From G965213525 sp965213525 (lineage in GTDB: Bacteria > Actinomycetota > Acidimicrobiia > Acidimicrobiales > Poriferisodalaceae): DNA of 64,000 nucleotides. Under the pieces are notes generated by a model, which did not search any database, was not told the DNA's origin, and was given only the letters and a program-made list of their open reading frames with translations. Shown here in pieces: positions 25,510 through 34,394 of the stretch. Each line of letters begins with the position of its first letter. Position 1 is the first letter of the stretch. The position numbers and the translations under genes are program-made. The DNA lies in the NCBI GenBank assembly GCA_965213525.1, contig OZ243889.1, positions 2,542,001 through 2,606,000 of the forward strand, in the 5' to 3' direction.

Positions 25510-26262
25510 GTGGCCACCCACGAGCTGCTGCAGTGGGGCGAGGAGCGCCTGCGCCTCGGTCCGTGGCGCGCCGGCGCCAACGTCGGGTACCTCGCCCCGG
25601 TCCCGGGCACCCGGCCACCCCGCTCGGCGGTGATCGCCCGTTCGCTCGAGGCCGCCGCCGCCCGTGGCTATGACGCCGTGGTCACCGCCGCCCTGGCCCC
25701 GGCCGAGGTCGACGCCTTCATGGCCGCCGGCTTCGAGCTGCGCGAGCGACTGCACCTCCTCGCCCACGACCTCCAGCGCGTCCCGTCACACGATGACCGG
25801 CCCCTGCGGCGCGCCCGTCGCAGCGACCGCCGCCGGGTGCTCGAGATCGACCGGCTGGCCTTCGACGAGTTCTGGACCCTCGACGCGAACGGTCTCGCCG
25901 ATGCCCTGGCCGCCACCCCCTCCACCCGGTTCAGGGTGGCCGAGCTCGACCGGCGGGTGCTGGCCTACGCGGTGCACGGTCGGGCCGGCGGCGGCGGCTA
26001 CGTCCAGCGCATCGCCGTCGACCCGGCGACCCAGGGCCACGGCCTCGGCACCCTGGTCGTCCTGGACGGGCTGAGGTGGATGCGCCGACGGGGGTGCGAC
26101 CGCGCGGTGGTGAACACCCAGCTCACGAACGAGCGGGCGCTCGGCCTGTACCTCCGGCTCGGCTTCCGGCTCGAACCTCAGGGCCTCGCCGTGCTCGAGC
26201 GACGCCTCGCCGACCCTGCCGGCACCGACGTCGCCCCCGTCGACGGCCCGCACCCGTGGTGA
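25510..26262 (+). CDS. GNAT-family N-acetyltransferase
   Basis: 250 residues. The first 95 residues are a second, divergent GNAT-like fold (GPWRAGANVGYLAPV). The C-terminal fold has the acetyl-CoA loop IAVDPATQGHGLGTLVV and the late strand NERALGLYLRLGF, both typical. It transfers acetyl from acetyl-CoA to an unknown amine. Leaderless GTG start. It is followed at 4 nt by the DUF6049 gene, so the two form an operon, leading to murJ. Confidence 0.85.
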   Translation: MATHELLQWGEERLRLGPWRAGANVGYLAPVPGTRPPRSAVIARSLEAAAARGYDAVVTAALAPAEVDAFMAAGFELRERLHLLAHDLQRVPSHDDRPLRRARRSDRRRVLEIDRLAFDEFWTLDANGLADALAATPSTRFRVAELDRRVLAYAVHGRAGGGGYVQRIAVDPATQGHGLGTLVVLDGLRWMRRRGCDRAVVNTQLTNERALGLYLRLGFRLEPQGLAVLERRLADPAGTDVAPVDGPHPW

Positions 26263-26266
26263 GACG

Positions 26267-28348
26267 GTGAGCCCGCCCGCCGACACGGCGGCCACGGCGG
26301 CGCTGACCCCTCGCCGCCCCCGCCGGCGACGTGGGTGGGTGCTGGCCGTCGGGGTGCTGGTCGCCGTGGCGGCCACCATCTCGGACCCGCCGGCAGCGGC
26401 GGCCGTGCCCGTGCCCACGTCGTCGCCGGCCGCCGGTGACCCCGCCGGCGAGCTCCCGTCGCTGCGGGCCCTGGTCGAACCAGGCCTGCGCCTGGTCGAA
26501 CAGCAGGCCGCGGTCACCGCCAACGGCGTGTACAGGGCCGTCGTGGACGTCGGCTCAGCCGATGACGACGCCGAGCTGCTCGTCAACCTCCACGACCGGG
26601 TGGCTGGGCGTGCTCGCTTCGAGGCCACGCTGAGCGGCGAGCAGCTCGGCTCGACGTTGGCGACCCAGGTCCCCACCGCGCTCTCCGAGCTGCCCCGAGA
26701 CGACAACGGCTCGGTCATCGTGCTGATCGACCTCAACGACGGAACCCTCCCCGACGAACCCGGTCAGGTCACGCTGCGCCGCGAGGGCGTGCACCCCGTC
26801 CACGTCGAGCTGCGCTCGCCCGAGGGCGAGGTCCTCGACCGCCTGGTCACCCACCTGCTGCGCCTGCCCGACCCCGGGCAGGTCGAACCGCTCGACGTGG
26901 GCCTGGTCCTCGAGGTGGACGCCCCGCCGGGCCGGCGGCCCGACGGTTCGGTCGGCTTCACCCGGACCACCAGGAACCGCCTCGTCACCCTCGTCGATGC
27001 CCTCCAGCGACACCCCGAGACCGAGCTCACCCTCGACGTCGTGCCCGAGACCCTCCAGTCCCTCGGCGTGTCCTCTGACCCCACCGACCGGGACCTGGCC
27101 GCTCGCCTCCGCTCGCAGCCGCCCGAGCGGGTGGTGCTGGACTCCCCCTACGTCGACGTCGATCCCGCCGGCCTGGAGGCCGCCGGCCTCGGTGGCGTGC
27201 GCGACGCCCTCGACCTGCTCGGCCACCAGACCCTCACCGAGCTGACCGGACACCCGCCGCGGCGCCGCACCCTGGTGTCCGCGGCCCCCTCGGCTGCCGA
27301 GCTTCGCCTCGCCGCCTCCAGGGGCGTGCGCGAGGTGGTGCTGGCGGGGGGCTCGGTGGTCGAGCCGCTCGGGGCCGCTGCCCCCACCCACCTCAGTCCC
27401 GTCGAACTGATCGTGCCCGGGGTCGCTCACCGCCTCGAAGCGGTGGTGGTCGACTCGGCCCTGCGCCGCCGCTTCGCCCGAACCGGAGACCCGGTGCTCG
27501 CCGCCGAGCACCTGCTGGCCGAGCTCGCCCTCATCGCCCTCGGTCCGAGCCGCGACGGCGACGGCCTGGCCCTGGTCCCCCCCGACGACTGGGTGCCTGC
27601 GCCGGCGTTCCTCAACCGGCTGCTCCACGGGCTCGACGCGAACCCGGTGCTCGACGACGTCACGGTGGACGACCTCTTCGACGACGACGCCGCCACCGAT
27701 CTCGACGGCGTCCCGGTCACCCGCCACGTCGTCGCTCGCCTCCCCGTGCGGCCCGACGGCGACCTGTCCGCGCTCGCCGAGGCCACCGAGCTGCTCGAGG
27801 CGTACGGGTCGATGGTCGTCGACGACGTCGGCCGGGCCCGTCACGACGAACTGGCCCGCCGTCTGCCCCCGTCGTTCTCGGCCGCCCTGGCCCGAGACGA
27901 CCGGGACCGCTACTGGCAGGTGCTGGCCGCCGAGGTCCGTCGCCAGCTCGACGTCCTCTCGGCCCCTCCATCCCAGACGTTCACCCTCACCGCCGACGAG
28001 GACGAGCTGCCGCTGCGCTTCGGCAACGCCGGCGACGTGCCCTTGCGGGTGCGCATCGAGGTAGCCAGCGACAAGCTCACCGCCGACGACGACGGGCTGC
28101 TCCTGCTCGAGGCGGGGTCGGTCGTCGACCACCCCGTGGCGATCGAGGTGAAGGCGGCGGGCACCTTCCCGGTCGACGTGCGCCTCCGTTCCGCCGACGG
28201 CCAGATCGTCGTCGCCGAGGACCGGGTGTCACTGCGTTCGGCGGTGCTGTCAGGCGTCGGCATCGTCGTGAGCATCGGCGCCGCCGCCATCTTGGGGGCA
28301 TGGTGGCTCCTCGACCACCGACGCCGACGCCGACCCACGACCCGATGA
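26267..28348 (+). CDS. DUF6049-type large secreted/membrane protein
   Basis: 693 residues. A cleavable-looking signal (RRRGWVLAVGVLVAVAATI, then Ala-rich cut region), a 600-residue extracytoplasmic part and a C-terminal helix (GVGIVVSIGAAAILGAWWLL) followed by RRRRRP place it across the membrane, mostly outside. It is the positional equivalent of mycobacterial Rv3909, upstream of murJ, whose function in wall assembly is unclear. The last ten codons (28303-28334) are part of a 32-bp sequence repeated at the murJ start. GTG 26267 starts just after the GNAT stop. Confidence 0.8.
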   Translation: MSPPADTAATAALTPRRPRRRRGWVLAVGVLVAVAATISDPPAAAAVPVPTSSPAAGDPAGELPSLRALVEPGLRLVEQQAAVTANGVYRAVVDVGSADDDAELLVNLHDRVAGRARFEATLSGEQLGSTLATQVPTALSELPRDDNGSVIVLIDLNDGTLPDEPGQVTLRREGVHPVHVELRSPEGEVLDRLVTHLLRLPDPGQVEPLDVGLVLEVDAPPGRRPDGSVGFTRTTRNRLVTLVDALQRHPETELTLDVVPETLQSLGVSSDPTDRDLAARLRSQPPERVVLDSPYVDVDPAGLEAAGLGGVRDALDLLGHQTLTELTGHPPRRRTLVSAAPSAAELRLAASRGVREVVLAGGSVVEPLGAAAPTHLSPVELIVPGVAHRLEAVVVDSALRRRFARTGDPVLAAEHLLAELALIALGPSRDGDGLALVPPDDWVPAPAFLNRLLHGLDANPVLDDVTVDDLFDDDAATDLDGVPVTRHVVARLPVRPDGDLSALAEATELLEAYGSMVVDDVGRARHDELARRLPPSFSAALARDDRDRYWQVLAAEVRRQLDVLSAPPSQTFTLTADEDELPLRFGNAGDVPLRVRIEVASDKLTADDDGLLLLEAGSVVDHPVAIEVKAAGTFPVDVRLRSADGQIVVAEDRVSLRSAVLSGVGIVVSIGAAAILGAWWLLDHRRRRRPTTR
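28303..28334 (+). repeat. 32-bp direct repeat, copy 1
   Basis: Identical to 28374-28405, 71 bp apart. Here it encodes the C-terminal Trp-Leu-Leu-Asp-His-Arg text of the DUF6049 protein. Confidence 0.85.
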
Positions 28349-28373
28349 CCCGCCACCGCCCCACGACGGCACA

Positions 28374-28405
28374 GTGGCTCCTCGACCACCGACGCCGACG
28401 CCGAC
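28374..28405 (+). repeat. 32-bp direct repeat, copy 2
   Basis: Identical to 28303-28334 but read in another frame, where it encodes the Pro/Thr-rich start of murJ if GTG 28374 is used. Confidence 0.85.
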
Positions 28406-30098
28406 GCCGACGCCGGTCGTGGCCCAGGGCGGTGTGACCCGACCATCGGGGCGGGCGGCGGTCGCGGTCGCCGCGGGGATCGGCGCCTCGCGGGTGTCGG
28501 GGTTCGTCCGTGAGCTGCTGCTGTCAGCGACGCTCGGCATCTCCCCGGCCGCCGACGCCCTGCGCACCGCGGCTCGCCTGCCCAACCTCCTCCAGAACCT
28601 GCTGGGTGAGGGGGTCCTCTCGGCGTCGTTCATCCCCGTGTACGCCCGCCAGCTCGACGAGGACCCCGAGGCCGCCCGTCGCACGGCCCGGGGCGTGCTC
28701 GGGCTGTTGATGATCGCCGCCGGCATCGGGGCGGCCCTGGTCGTCGTGGGGGCCCGCCCGCTCACCTCCGTGCTCGCCCCCGGGATGTCGGGCGAGCGCT
28801 ACGAGCTCACCGTCGATCTGACCCGGGTGGTGGCGGTCGGCACCGCGTTCCTGGTGCCCTCTGCCTGGTGCCTCGGTGTGTTGAACAGCCACCGGCGGTT
28901 CTTCGTGTCCTACGTGGCCCCCGTGGCGTGGAACGCCGTGCAGGTGGTGGTCCTGGCGGTCGTGGCGCTGCGAGGCCTCGACGTCGCCGACGCCGCCGAC
29001 GCCGCCGCGTGGGCCCTGGCCGGCGGGGGGGTCGCCCAGCTGGCGGTGCAACTGCCGTGGGTGCGACGCGTCGCTGGGGATCTCTGGCCCCGCATCGATC
29101 TCAAGGACCCCGGGGTGCGCTCGACCCTGGCGCGGTTCGCCCCCGCCGTGTTGGGCCGGGGCGCCACCCAGCTCGTCGGCTACATCGACCTGCTGCTCGC
29201 CTCGCTGCTGGCCACCGGGGCGATCGCTTCGCTCGTCACCGCCCAGGTCCTGTACATGTTGCCCATCGCGCTGTTCGCAGCCAGCGTCGCCGCCGCTGAG
29301 CTGCCCGAGCTGGCCCGGGCCTCAGCACACGACCCGGTGGAGCTCGCCGCCCGCACCGAACGGGGGCTGCGCCGCATCTTGGTGCCGGTCACGTTGATCG
29401 CCGCCTGCTACCTCGTCGCCGGGCGGGTGGTCGTGGCGGGGTTGTTGGAACGGGGCCAGTTCGAGCGTGAGGACACGATCCTGACCGCAGCCGTGCTCGC
29501 CGCCCTCGCCGTGGCGATGATCCCCTCTGCGGCGTCGCGCCTGTTGCAGAACACGCTGTACGCCGTGGGCGACGTGGCGGGCCCGGCGCGCATCTCCGTC
29601 ATGAGGGTGGTCGTCGCCGCCCTGGCCGGGGCCATCTTGATGTTCCCGTTCGACCGCCTCGTCATCGTCGGCACCGAGATCGTGGGCCTGTTGTTCGTGG
29701 CTGCGCCGTGGGCACCCCTGCCGGTCTCGCTGCGAGAGGACCCCACCCTCCCCCTGCGCCTCGGTGCGGTGGGTCTGGCGATCGGTTCGGCCCTGGCCGC
29801 CTGGTTCGAGCTGGCCCTGCTGCGCCAACGGGTCACCCGGCGCCTCGAGATGACGTCCCTGCTCGGAGGAGCGGTCCCCGCCCTGGTCGCCGCCACCGGC
29901 GCCAGCGCCGTCGTCGCCGGCGCGCTGACCGCGCTCAGCACCGGGGCGGTCGCCGAGGTTCGCCTCGTCGTCGTGCTCGGCGCCACCGCCGTCGTCCACC
30001 TCGCGCTGCTGCACGTCCTCGGTGTGCGCGAGTGGACCGACGCCGCCCGGCGGTGCACGACCTCGCTGCTCACCCGGGCGAGATCGCCCCGCCCGTGA
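28374..30098 (+). CDS. murJ: Lipid II flippase MurJ
   Basis: 574 residues, 14 membrane helices, MOP/MviN family. It moves lipid II across the cytoplasmic membrane. Signature N-terminal text is ASRVSGFVRELLLSATLG and the segment LPNLLQNLLGEGVLSASFIPVYA. The C-terminal kinase-like domain of mycobacterial homologues is absent. The start is uncertain: GTG 28374 lies inside the 32-bp repeat and gives a Pro/Thr N-terminus, while GTG 28419 or 28434 leads directly into TRPSGRAAVAVA and is at least as likely. Confidence 0.92.
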   Translation: MAPRPPTPTPTPTPVVAQGGVTRPSGRAAVAVAAGIGASRVSGFVRELLLSATLGISPAADALRTAARLPNLLQNLLGEGVLSASFIPVYARQLDEDPEAARRTARGVLGLLMIAAGIGAALVVVGARPLTSVLAPGMSGERYELTVDLTRVVAVGTAFLVPSAWCLGVLNSHRRFFVSYVAPVAWNAVQVVVLAVVALRGLDVADAADAAAWALAGGGVAQLAVQLPWVRRVAGDLWPRIDLKDPGVRSTLARFAPAVLGRGATQLVGYIDLLLASLLATGAIASLVTAQVLYMLPIALFAASVAAAELPELARASAHDPVELAARTERGLRRILVPVTLIAACYLVAGRVVVAGLLERGQFEREDTILTAAVLAALAVAMIPSAASRLLQNTLYAVGDVAGPARISVMRVVVAALAGAILMFPFDRLVIVGTEIVGLLFVAAPWAPLPVSLREDPTLPLRLGAVGLAIGSALAAWFELALLRQRVTRRLEMTSLLGGAVPALVAATGASAVVAGALTALSTGAVAEVRLVVVLGATAVVHLALLHVLGVREWTDAARRCTTSLLTRARSPRP

Positions 30099-30133
30099 CG
30101 ACGGCCTCCGTGACCGCCACCAGGTCGCCCCGG

Positions 30134-30139
30134 TAGCGT
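30134..30139 (+). promoter_or_regulatory. Possible -10 element for the degV-family gene
   Basis: TAGCGT, leaving a 25-nt leader that contains GGAGGAGGA before the start codon. Confidence 0.45.
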
Positions 30140-30164
30140 CGACGGGCGTCGCACTCGGAGGAGG

Positions 30165-31007
30165 ATGATGACGGTCCGCATCGTCACCGACAGCGCCAGC
30201 GACCTGCCCGTCGAGGTGGCCGACGGCCTCGGGGTGGCGGTCGTCCCGCTCATGGTCCGCTTCGGTGATGACGAGCTGATCGATCGCGAGGAGCTGTCGA
30301 CCGGTGAGTTCTGGCGGCGATGTGGCGCCGCCACCGAGCTGCCAGCGACGGCTGCACCGTCCCCGGGGCGCTTCGAGCAGGCCTATCGCCGCCTGGCGGG
30401 CGAGGGGGCGACGGGCATCGTGTCGATCCACCTGTCCGGGGAGCTGTCGGCCACGGCGCAGAGCGCCCGGACCGCCGCCGTCGCCGTCGCTGAGGACGTC
30501 CCCGTCGAGGTGGTCGACAGCCGTTCCATCACCATGGGGCTGGGGCTCATGGTCATCGACGCCGCCGAGCGCGCGCGCGACGGGGCATCGCTCGAAGACG
30601 TCGCCGCCGGGGCCTGCGACCTGGCCGGGCGGACCCGCCTGCTGGCCGCCCTCGACACCCTCGAGTACCTCCGGCGGGGCGGGCGCATCGGTGCGGCGGC
30701 TGCGGCCTTCGGTTCGCTGCTGGCGGTCAAGCCCCTGATCGCCATCGTCGACGGCGAGGTCACCTCTCCGGGGCGCCAGCGGACCCGCACCCGCGCCCTC
30801 AGCCACCTCGTCGAGGTGGTGGCGAACGAGCCGGCGGTGGAGCGGCTCGCCGTCGCCCACGCCGCGGTGGACGACGTCGACGAGTTCGTCGGACGCCTGC
30901 GCGAGGTCCACGACGGCAAGATCATCGTCGGCGAGATCGGCCCGGTCATCGGGGCCCACGCCGGTCCGGGCACGATCGGGGTGATCTACCACGTCCCCGC
31001 CGGCTGA
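30165..31007 (+). CDS. DegV-family fatty-acid-binding protein
   Basis: 280 residues. Text RIVTDSASDLPVEVADG is the family start, and SIHLSGELSATAQSA and RSITMGLGLMV follow. DegV proteins bind one fatty acid, as in FakB partners of the FakA kinase; no fakA is next to it. GGAGGAGG lies 5 nt before the start; two ATG codons (30165, 30168) are possible. The stop overlaps the region where the ECF sigma gene should begin. Confidence 0.88.
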   Translation: MMTVRIVTDSASDLPVEVADGLGVAVVPLMVRFGDDELIDREELSTGEFWRRCGAATELPATAAPSPGRFEQAYRRLAGEGATGIVSIHLSGELSATAQSARTAAVAVAEDVPVEVVDSRSITMGLGLMVIDAAERARDGASLEDVAAGACDLAGRTRLLAALDTLEYLRRGGRIGAAAAAFGSLLAVKPLIAIVDGEVTSPGRQRTRTRALSHLVEVVANEPAVERLAVAHAAVDDVDEFVGRLREVHDGKIIVGEIGPVIGAHAGPGTIGVIYHVPAG

Positions 31008-31020
31008 GCGCCCGGACGAC

Positions 31021-31578
31021 TCGACCACCGACCTCGAGCTGGTCCGGTCAGCTCGCAACGGCGATCGGGCGGCCGCCGACGCCCTGTTGCGCCGCCACCA
31101 CGGCTACATCCACACGATCTGCCGGCGCCTGGCCGGCAACGACGTCGATGCCGCCGACGCCACCCAGGAGGCGCTCATCGCCATCGTCCGGGGTCTCGGG
31201 CACTTCGACGGGCGCGCCCGCTTCACCACGTGGGCCTACCGGGTGGCGGCCAACGCTGCGATCGACGAGCTGCGCCGCCGGGGACGACGCCCCGAGCCGG
31301 TCGAAGACGCCGTGCTGACCGAGCGCGCCTCGGGTGACCGCCCGATCGACGCCGCCGTCGCCGAACGCCTCGAGGTCGACGAGGCCCTCGCCCGGATCCC
31401 CGAGGTGTACCGGGAGGCGGTCGTGCTGCGTGACCTCGCCGGGCTCGACTACGCCGAGATCGCCGCCACCTTGCAGCTGGCCCCCGGGACGGTCAGATCT
31501 CGGATCGCTCGGGGTCGAGCCGCCCTCGCCGACCAGCTCGGGAACCCCGAGGCTCCGACCGAACGTCGGAGGACCTGA
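31021..31578 (+). CDS. ECF RNA polymerase sigma factor (SigM-like position), start unresolved
   Basis: About 185 residues counted from the conserved start TDLELVRSARNGDRAAADALL. Region 2 (YIHTICRRLAGNDVDAADATQEALIAIV, FTTWAYRVAANAAIDELRRR) and region 4 (RIPEVYREAVVLRDLAGLDYAEIAATL, APGTVRSRIARGRAAL) are complete. No ATG, GTG or TTG occurs in frame between the TGA at 30982 and TTG 31087, where region 2.1 would be cut; CTG 31039 is the only near-cognate candidate nearby. The anti-sigma gene follows within 1 nt, so they form a pair. Its position between murJ and trxB matches mycobacterial sigM. Confidence 0.8.
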   Translation, partial: STTDLELVRSARNGDRAAADALLRRHHGYIHTICRRLAGNDVDAADATQEALIAIVRGLGHFDGRARFTTWAYRVAANAAIDELRRRGRRPEPVEDAVLTERASGDRPIDAAVAERLEVDEALARIPEVYREAVVLRDLAGLDYAEIAATLQLAPGTVRSRIARGRAALADQLGNPEAPTERRRT

Positions 31579-31579
31579 C

Positions 31580-32542
31580 GTGACCGAACGACAGCCCCCC
31601 GGGGCCGCCTCCCCCGACGACGACGGAGAACGCCTCGACGAGGTGATCTCGAGCTGGATGGACGGCGAGGCACCGAGCGACGACCTCGGTGCCGTGCTGG
31701 CCGTCTCGTTCGATGACCCTCCGGCGCCCGAGGACCCCGACGTCCAGACGCGCCTGCTCCGCTTGACCACAGCTCGCGCTGCCCTCGGGTCCCCGGCCGA
31801 GCCCCCGGCGGCCGAGGTGGTCGAAGCCCAGATCGCCCGGGCGCTCGGGCACCTCGGCGCCACGACGGGCGTTCCCGATCTGGCAGCGCGACGGGCGCGA
31901 CGGGCCCCGCGACGGCCCGGCGCCAACACCTTGGCGGTGGCCGCAGCCTTCGTGCTGGCCACCATCGGCCTCGTGGCGGTCTTCGACTTCGACGAGCGGG
32001 CCGATCAGGACGCCGCCATCGACGTGGTCGACGACGCCGACGACTCGTCGGTGGCCACGCTCGACACCGACACCGAGGCCACCGGCGAGGCCGACGCCGA
32101 CGCGGTCGGTAGCTCCGATGCGAGCGACGTGACAGACGACGAAGCTCTCGAGTCAGCGATGACCGACCGCACGGCCGATGGGGCAGGTAGCAGCGAGCTG
32201 TCAGGGGTGGACCAGGCAGCGGACGACGCCGACGAGGTGGAGACGACGGACCAGGCGGACGCCGCCGCCGAGACCGACGACGCCGCCGGCGCCGACGTCG
32301 AGACCGAGATCGCGGCCGAGGCCACCGCGAGCGTCGACGACCTCGTCGACACCTGCGTGGACCGCCTGGCCGCCGAGCTCGACGTGGACGTCGCCGACGC
32401 CGACGCCCGCCCGGTCCTCACCGATGACGGCGACCTCCGCCTGCGGGGCGTCGATGCGGACGGTGAAGACGTCGACATCGTGGTCGACCCATCCAGCTGC
32501 GGCGAGGCGCAGAGGTTGGACGCCCTGATCACCCCGGGGTGA
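31580..32542 (+). CDS. Anti-sigma factor with acidic extracytoplasmic domain
   Basis: 320 residues. N-terminal 110 residues are a sigma-binding type cytoplasmic region (LDEVISSWMDGEAPSDD) without the HxxxCxxC zinc motif. One membrane helix, LAVAAAFVLATIGLVAVF, is followed by about 190 residues that are strongly Asp/Glu/Ala-rich, ending DPSSCGEAQRLDALITPG. It would hold the upstream sigma factor at the membrane. GGAGG lies 7 nt before GTG 31580. The acidic stretch is low in complexity and may respond to ions or the wall; this is inference. Confidence 0.75.
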   Translation: MTERQPPGAASPDDDGERLDEVISSWMDGEAPSDDLGAVLAVSFDDPPAPEDPDVQTRLLRLTTARAALGSPAEPPAAEVVEAQIARALGHLGATTGVPDLAARRARRAPRRPGANTLAVAAAFVLATIGLVAVFDFDERADQDAAIDVVDDADDSSVATLDTDTEATGEADADAVGSSDASDVTDDEALESAMTDRTADGAGSSELSGVDQAADDADEVETTDQADAAAETDDAAGADVETEIAAEATASVDDLVDTCVDRLAAELDVDVADADARPVLTDDGDLRLRGVDADGEDVDIVVDPSSCGEAQRLDALITPG

Positions 32543-32590
32543 CCGGGACCGTCGCTGCCGTCGTCGCCTCCCGCCATGGGCGGCGCACGC

Positions 32591-32596
32591 TAGCGT
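32591..32596 (+). promoter_or_regulatory. -10 element, leaderless start of the small membrane protein gene
   Basis: TAGCGT, 8 nt before ATG 32605; it decides the start over an upstream frame. Confidence 0.6.
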
Positions 32597-32604
32597 CGCC
32601 GCCC

Positions 32605-32949
32605 ATGGCCGTCTCGACCTCGCCCCGCCACGACGACGTCGCCGCTCGTCCGGGGGGTGACTGGCCGGCGCAGGCCGCCGACAAGGTCGTCTCGACCGTC
32701 GATGCGGTGCGCTCGCGTTCGACGGACCGCCTCCAGTCCCTGGCTCGCATCCTGGTCTACGGCACCGCCATCGCCCTGATCGGGTCGGCGGTCGTCGTCT
32801 TGGTCCTCGTCATGTTGTTCCAGCTCGTCGACAACTATCTGCCACCGGCGGAGAGCAGCTGGTCGACGTGGTTGCTGTTCGGGGTGCTCACCACCCTGGC
32901 CGGCGCCTTGGCGTGGGCGAAACGGGGGCCGATCGAGCGCCACCGTTGA
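32605..32949 (+). CDS. Small membrane protein, unknown function
   Basis: 114 residues. A charged N-terminal third (SPRHDDVAARPGGDWPAQAADKVV) precedes two membrane helices, ALIGSAVVVLVLVMLFQLV and the one starting LLFGVLTTLAGALAWA. No family recognised. Leaderless start with TAGCGT 8 nt upstream. It lies between the anti-sigma gene and trxB. Confidence 0.7.
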   Translation: MAVSTSPRHDDVAARPGGDWPAQAADKVVSTVDAVRSRSTDRLQSLARILVYGTAIALIGSAVVVLVLVMLFQLVDNYLPPAESSWSTWLLFGVLTTLAGALAWAKRGPIERHR

Positions 32950-33046
32950 CCGCCTCGGCCATGCGGCGCCCCGAGCCCCGGGCGCGGGCCCGGGGGAACA
33001 AGCGCCGCCCGCCCGGGGTTGTGTTGTGTTCACAGAGGAGGTCGGG

Positions 33047-33991
33047 GTGAGCTCCACCCGAGAGGTCATCATCATCGGATCTGGCCCGGCAGGGCTCACC
33101 GCTGCGGTCTACACCGCACGAGCCCAGCTCGAACCCCTCATGATCGAGGGAGAGCTCAGCTCCACCGGTGATCAGCCCGGGGGCCAGCTGATGCTGACGA
33201 CCGAGGTCGAGAACTTCCCGGGGTTCCCCGACGGCATCATGGGTCCCGAGCTCATGGCCAACTTCCGGGCGCAGGCTCAACGCTTCGGCACCGAGATCGT
33301 CTCGTCGAAGGTCACCGCCGTCGACCTGTCCGAGCGCCCCTTCCGCGTCTGGGCCCTCGACGCCGAGCACCGGGCCGAAGCGGTCATCGTGTCGACCGGT
33401 GCCCGGGCCCTCATGCTCGACATCGATCGGGAGACCGAGCTGTTGGGCCACGGGGTGTCGACGTGCGCGACGTGTGACGGCTTCTTCTTCCGTGGCCAAG
33501 ACATCGCCGTCGTGGGCGGCGGCGACTCGGCGATGGAGGAGGCGATGTTCCTCAGCCGGTTCGCCGACCGAGTCACCATCGTGCACCGGCGCGACGAGCT
33601 GCGAGCGTCCAAGATCATGCAGCAGCGAGCCCTCGCCAACCCCAAGATCGACGTGGCGTGGAACGCTGCGGTCACCGAGCTGCACGGCGCAGAGCGCCTC
33701 GAGGGCGTGACGCTCACCGACACCGTCGACGGCACCCAGCGCCCCCTCCCGGTGACCGGGTTGTTCGTCGCCATCGGGCACCGCCCCAACACCGACCTGT
33801 TCAAGGGCCAGCTGCGCCTCGACGACGAGGGGTACGTGGTCGTCGAGAACGGCAGCACCCGCACCGACGTCGAGGGCGTCTTCGCCTGCGGCGACGTCGT
33901 CGACAAGAACTACCGCCAGGCGATCACCGCCGCCGGGATGGGCTGCATGGCCGCCATCGACGCCGAGCGCTGGCTGGAATCACGACACTGA
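33047..33991 (+). CDS. trxB: Thioredoxin reductase (NADPH)
   Basis: 314 residues. FAD fold GSGPAGLTAAVYTARA, redox-active CATC in STCATCDGFFF, NADPH fold VVGGGDSAMEEA with HRR specificity text, and the late FAD motif VFACGDVVDKNYRQA. It reduces thioredoxin. I use GTG 33047: GAGGAGG lies 7 nt upstream and the protein then begins SSTREVIIIGSG; a longer frame from 33026 is less likely. trxA follows at 58 nt, so an operon is likely. Confidence 0.95.
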   Translation: MSSTREVIIIGSGPAGLTAAVYTARAQLEPLMIEGELSSTGDQPGGQLMLTTEVENFPGFPDGIMGPELMANFRAQAQRFGTEIVSSKVTAVDLSERPFRVWALDAEHRAEAVIVSTGARALMLDIDRETELLGHGVSTCATCDGFFFRGQDIAVVGGGDSAMEEAMFLSRFADRVTIVHRRDELRASKIMQQRALANPKIDVAWNAAVTELHGAERLEGVTLTDTVDGTQRPLPVTGLFVAIGHRPNTDLFKGQLRLDDEGYVVVENGSTRTDVEGVFACGDVVDKNYRQAITAAGMGCMAAIDAERWLESRH

Positions 33992-34049
33992 TGCCGCCGA
34001 GCGTGCCTCGGCCGAACACACGTACGTCCAGAGAACAGGGAGTTCTGTG

Positions 34050-34370
34050 ATGGGAGCCGTGACCGAGCTCAGCACCGCCACGTTCGACGAGGTCATCCAG
34101 GGCGCAGAGCGACCGGTGCTGGTCGACTTCTGGGCCGAGTGGTGCGGGCCGTGCAAGATGATCGCCCCGATCCTCGCGGAGATCGCCGAAGAGGAGGACG
34201 GCGTCGACGTCGCCAAGCTCAACGTCGACGACCACTCCGACATCGCCATGCGCTACAACGTCATGAGCATCCCGACCCTCATCGTCTTTAAGGACGGCGA
34301 GATCGCCCACCGCATGGTCGGAGCCAAGGGCAAGGGTCAGTTGCTCCAGGAGCTCGGCCAGTTCCTGTAG
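34050..34370 (+). CDS. trxA: Thioredoxin
   Basis: 106 residues. Active site WCGPCK in FWAEWCGPCKMIAP and the cis-proline loop SIPTLIVFKDGE. Reduced by the upstream reductase, it supplies electrons to cytoplasmic thiols. ATG 34050 is preceded by AGGGAG; a GTG at 34047 is adjacent. The stop is followed at 2 nt by a hairpin. Confidence 0.97.
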   Translation: MGAVTELSTATFDEVIQGAERPVLVDFWAEWCGPCKMIAPILAEIAEEEDGVDVAKLNVDDHSDIAMRYNVMSIPTLIVFKDGEIAHRMVGAKGKGQLLQELGQFL

Positions 34371-34371
34371 T

Positions 34372-34394
34372 CCGCCCCTTCGGGGTCGGGGCGG
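34372..34394 (+). terminator. Hairpin after trxA
   Basis: CCGCCCC (34372-34378) pairs with GGGGCGG (34388-34394) around TTCGGGGTC; alternatively CCCC-TTC-GGGG. It may be a terminator or attenuator, but overlaps the 5' end of the CwlM-like frame if that begins near 34382. Confidence 0.4.

Noticed and set aside
30960..31040. A DegV-sigma fusion by programmed frameshift
   Set aside because: DegV ends normally and no slippery site with a stimulatory structure is convincing.
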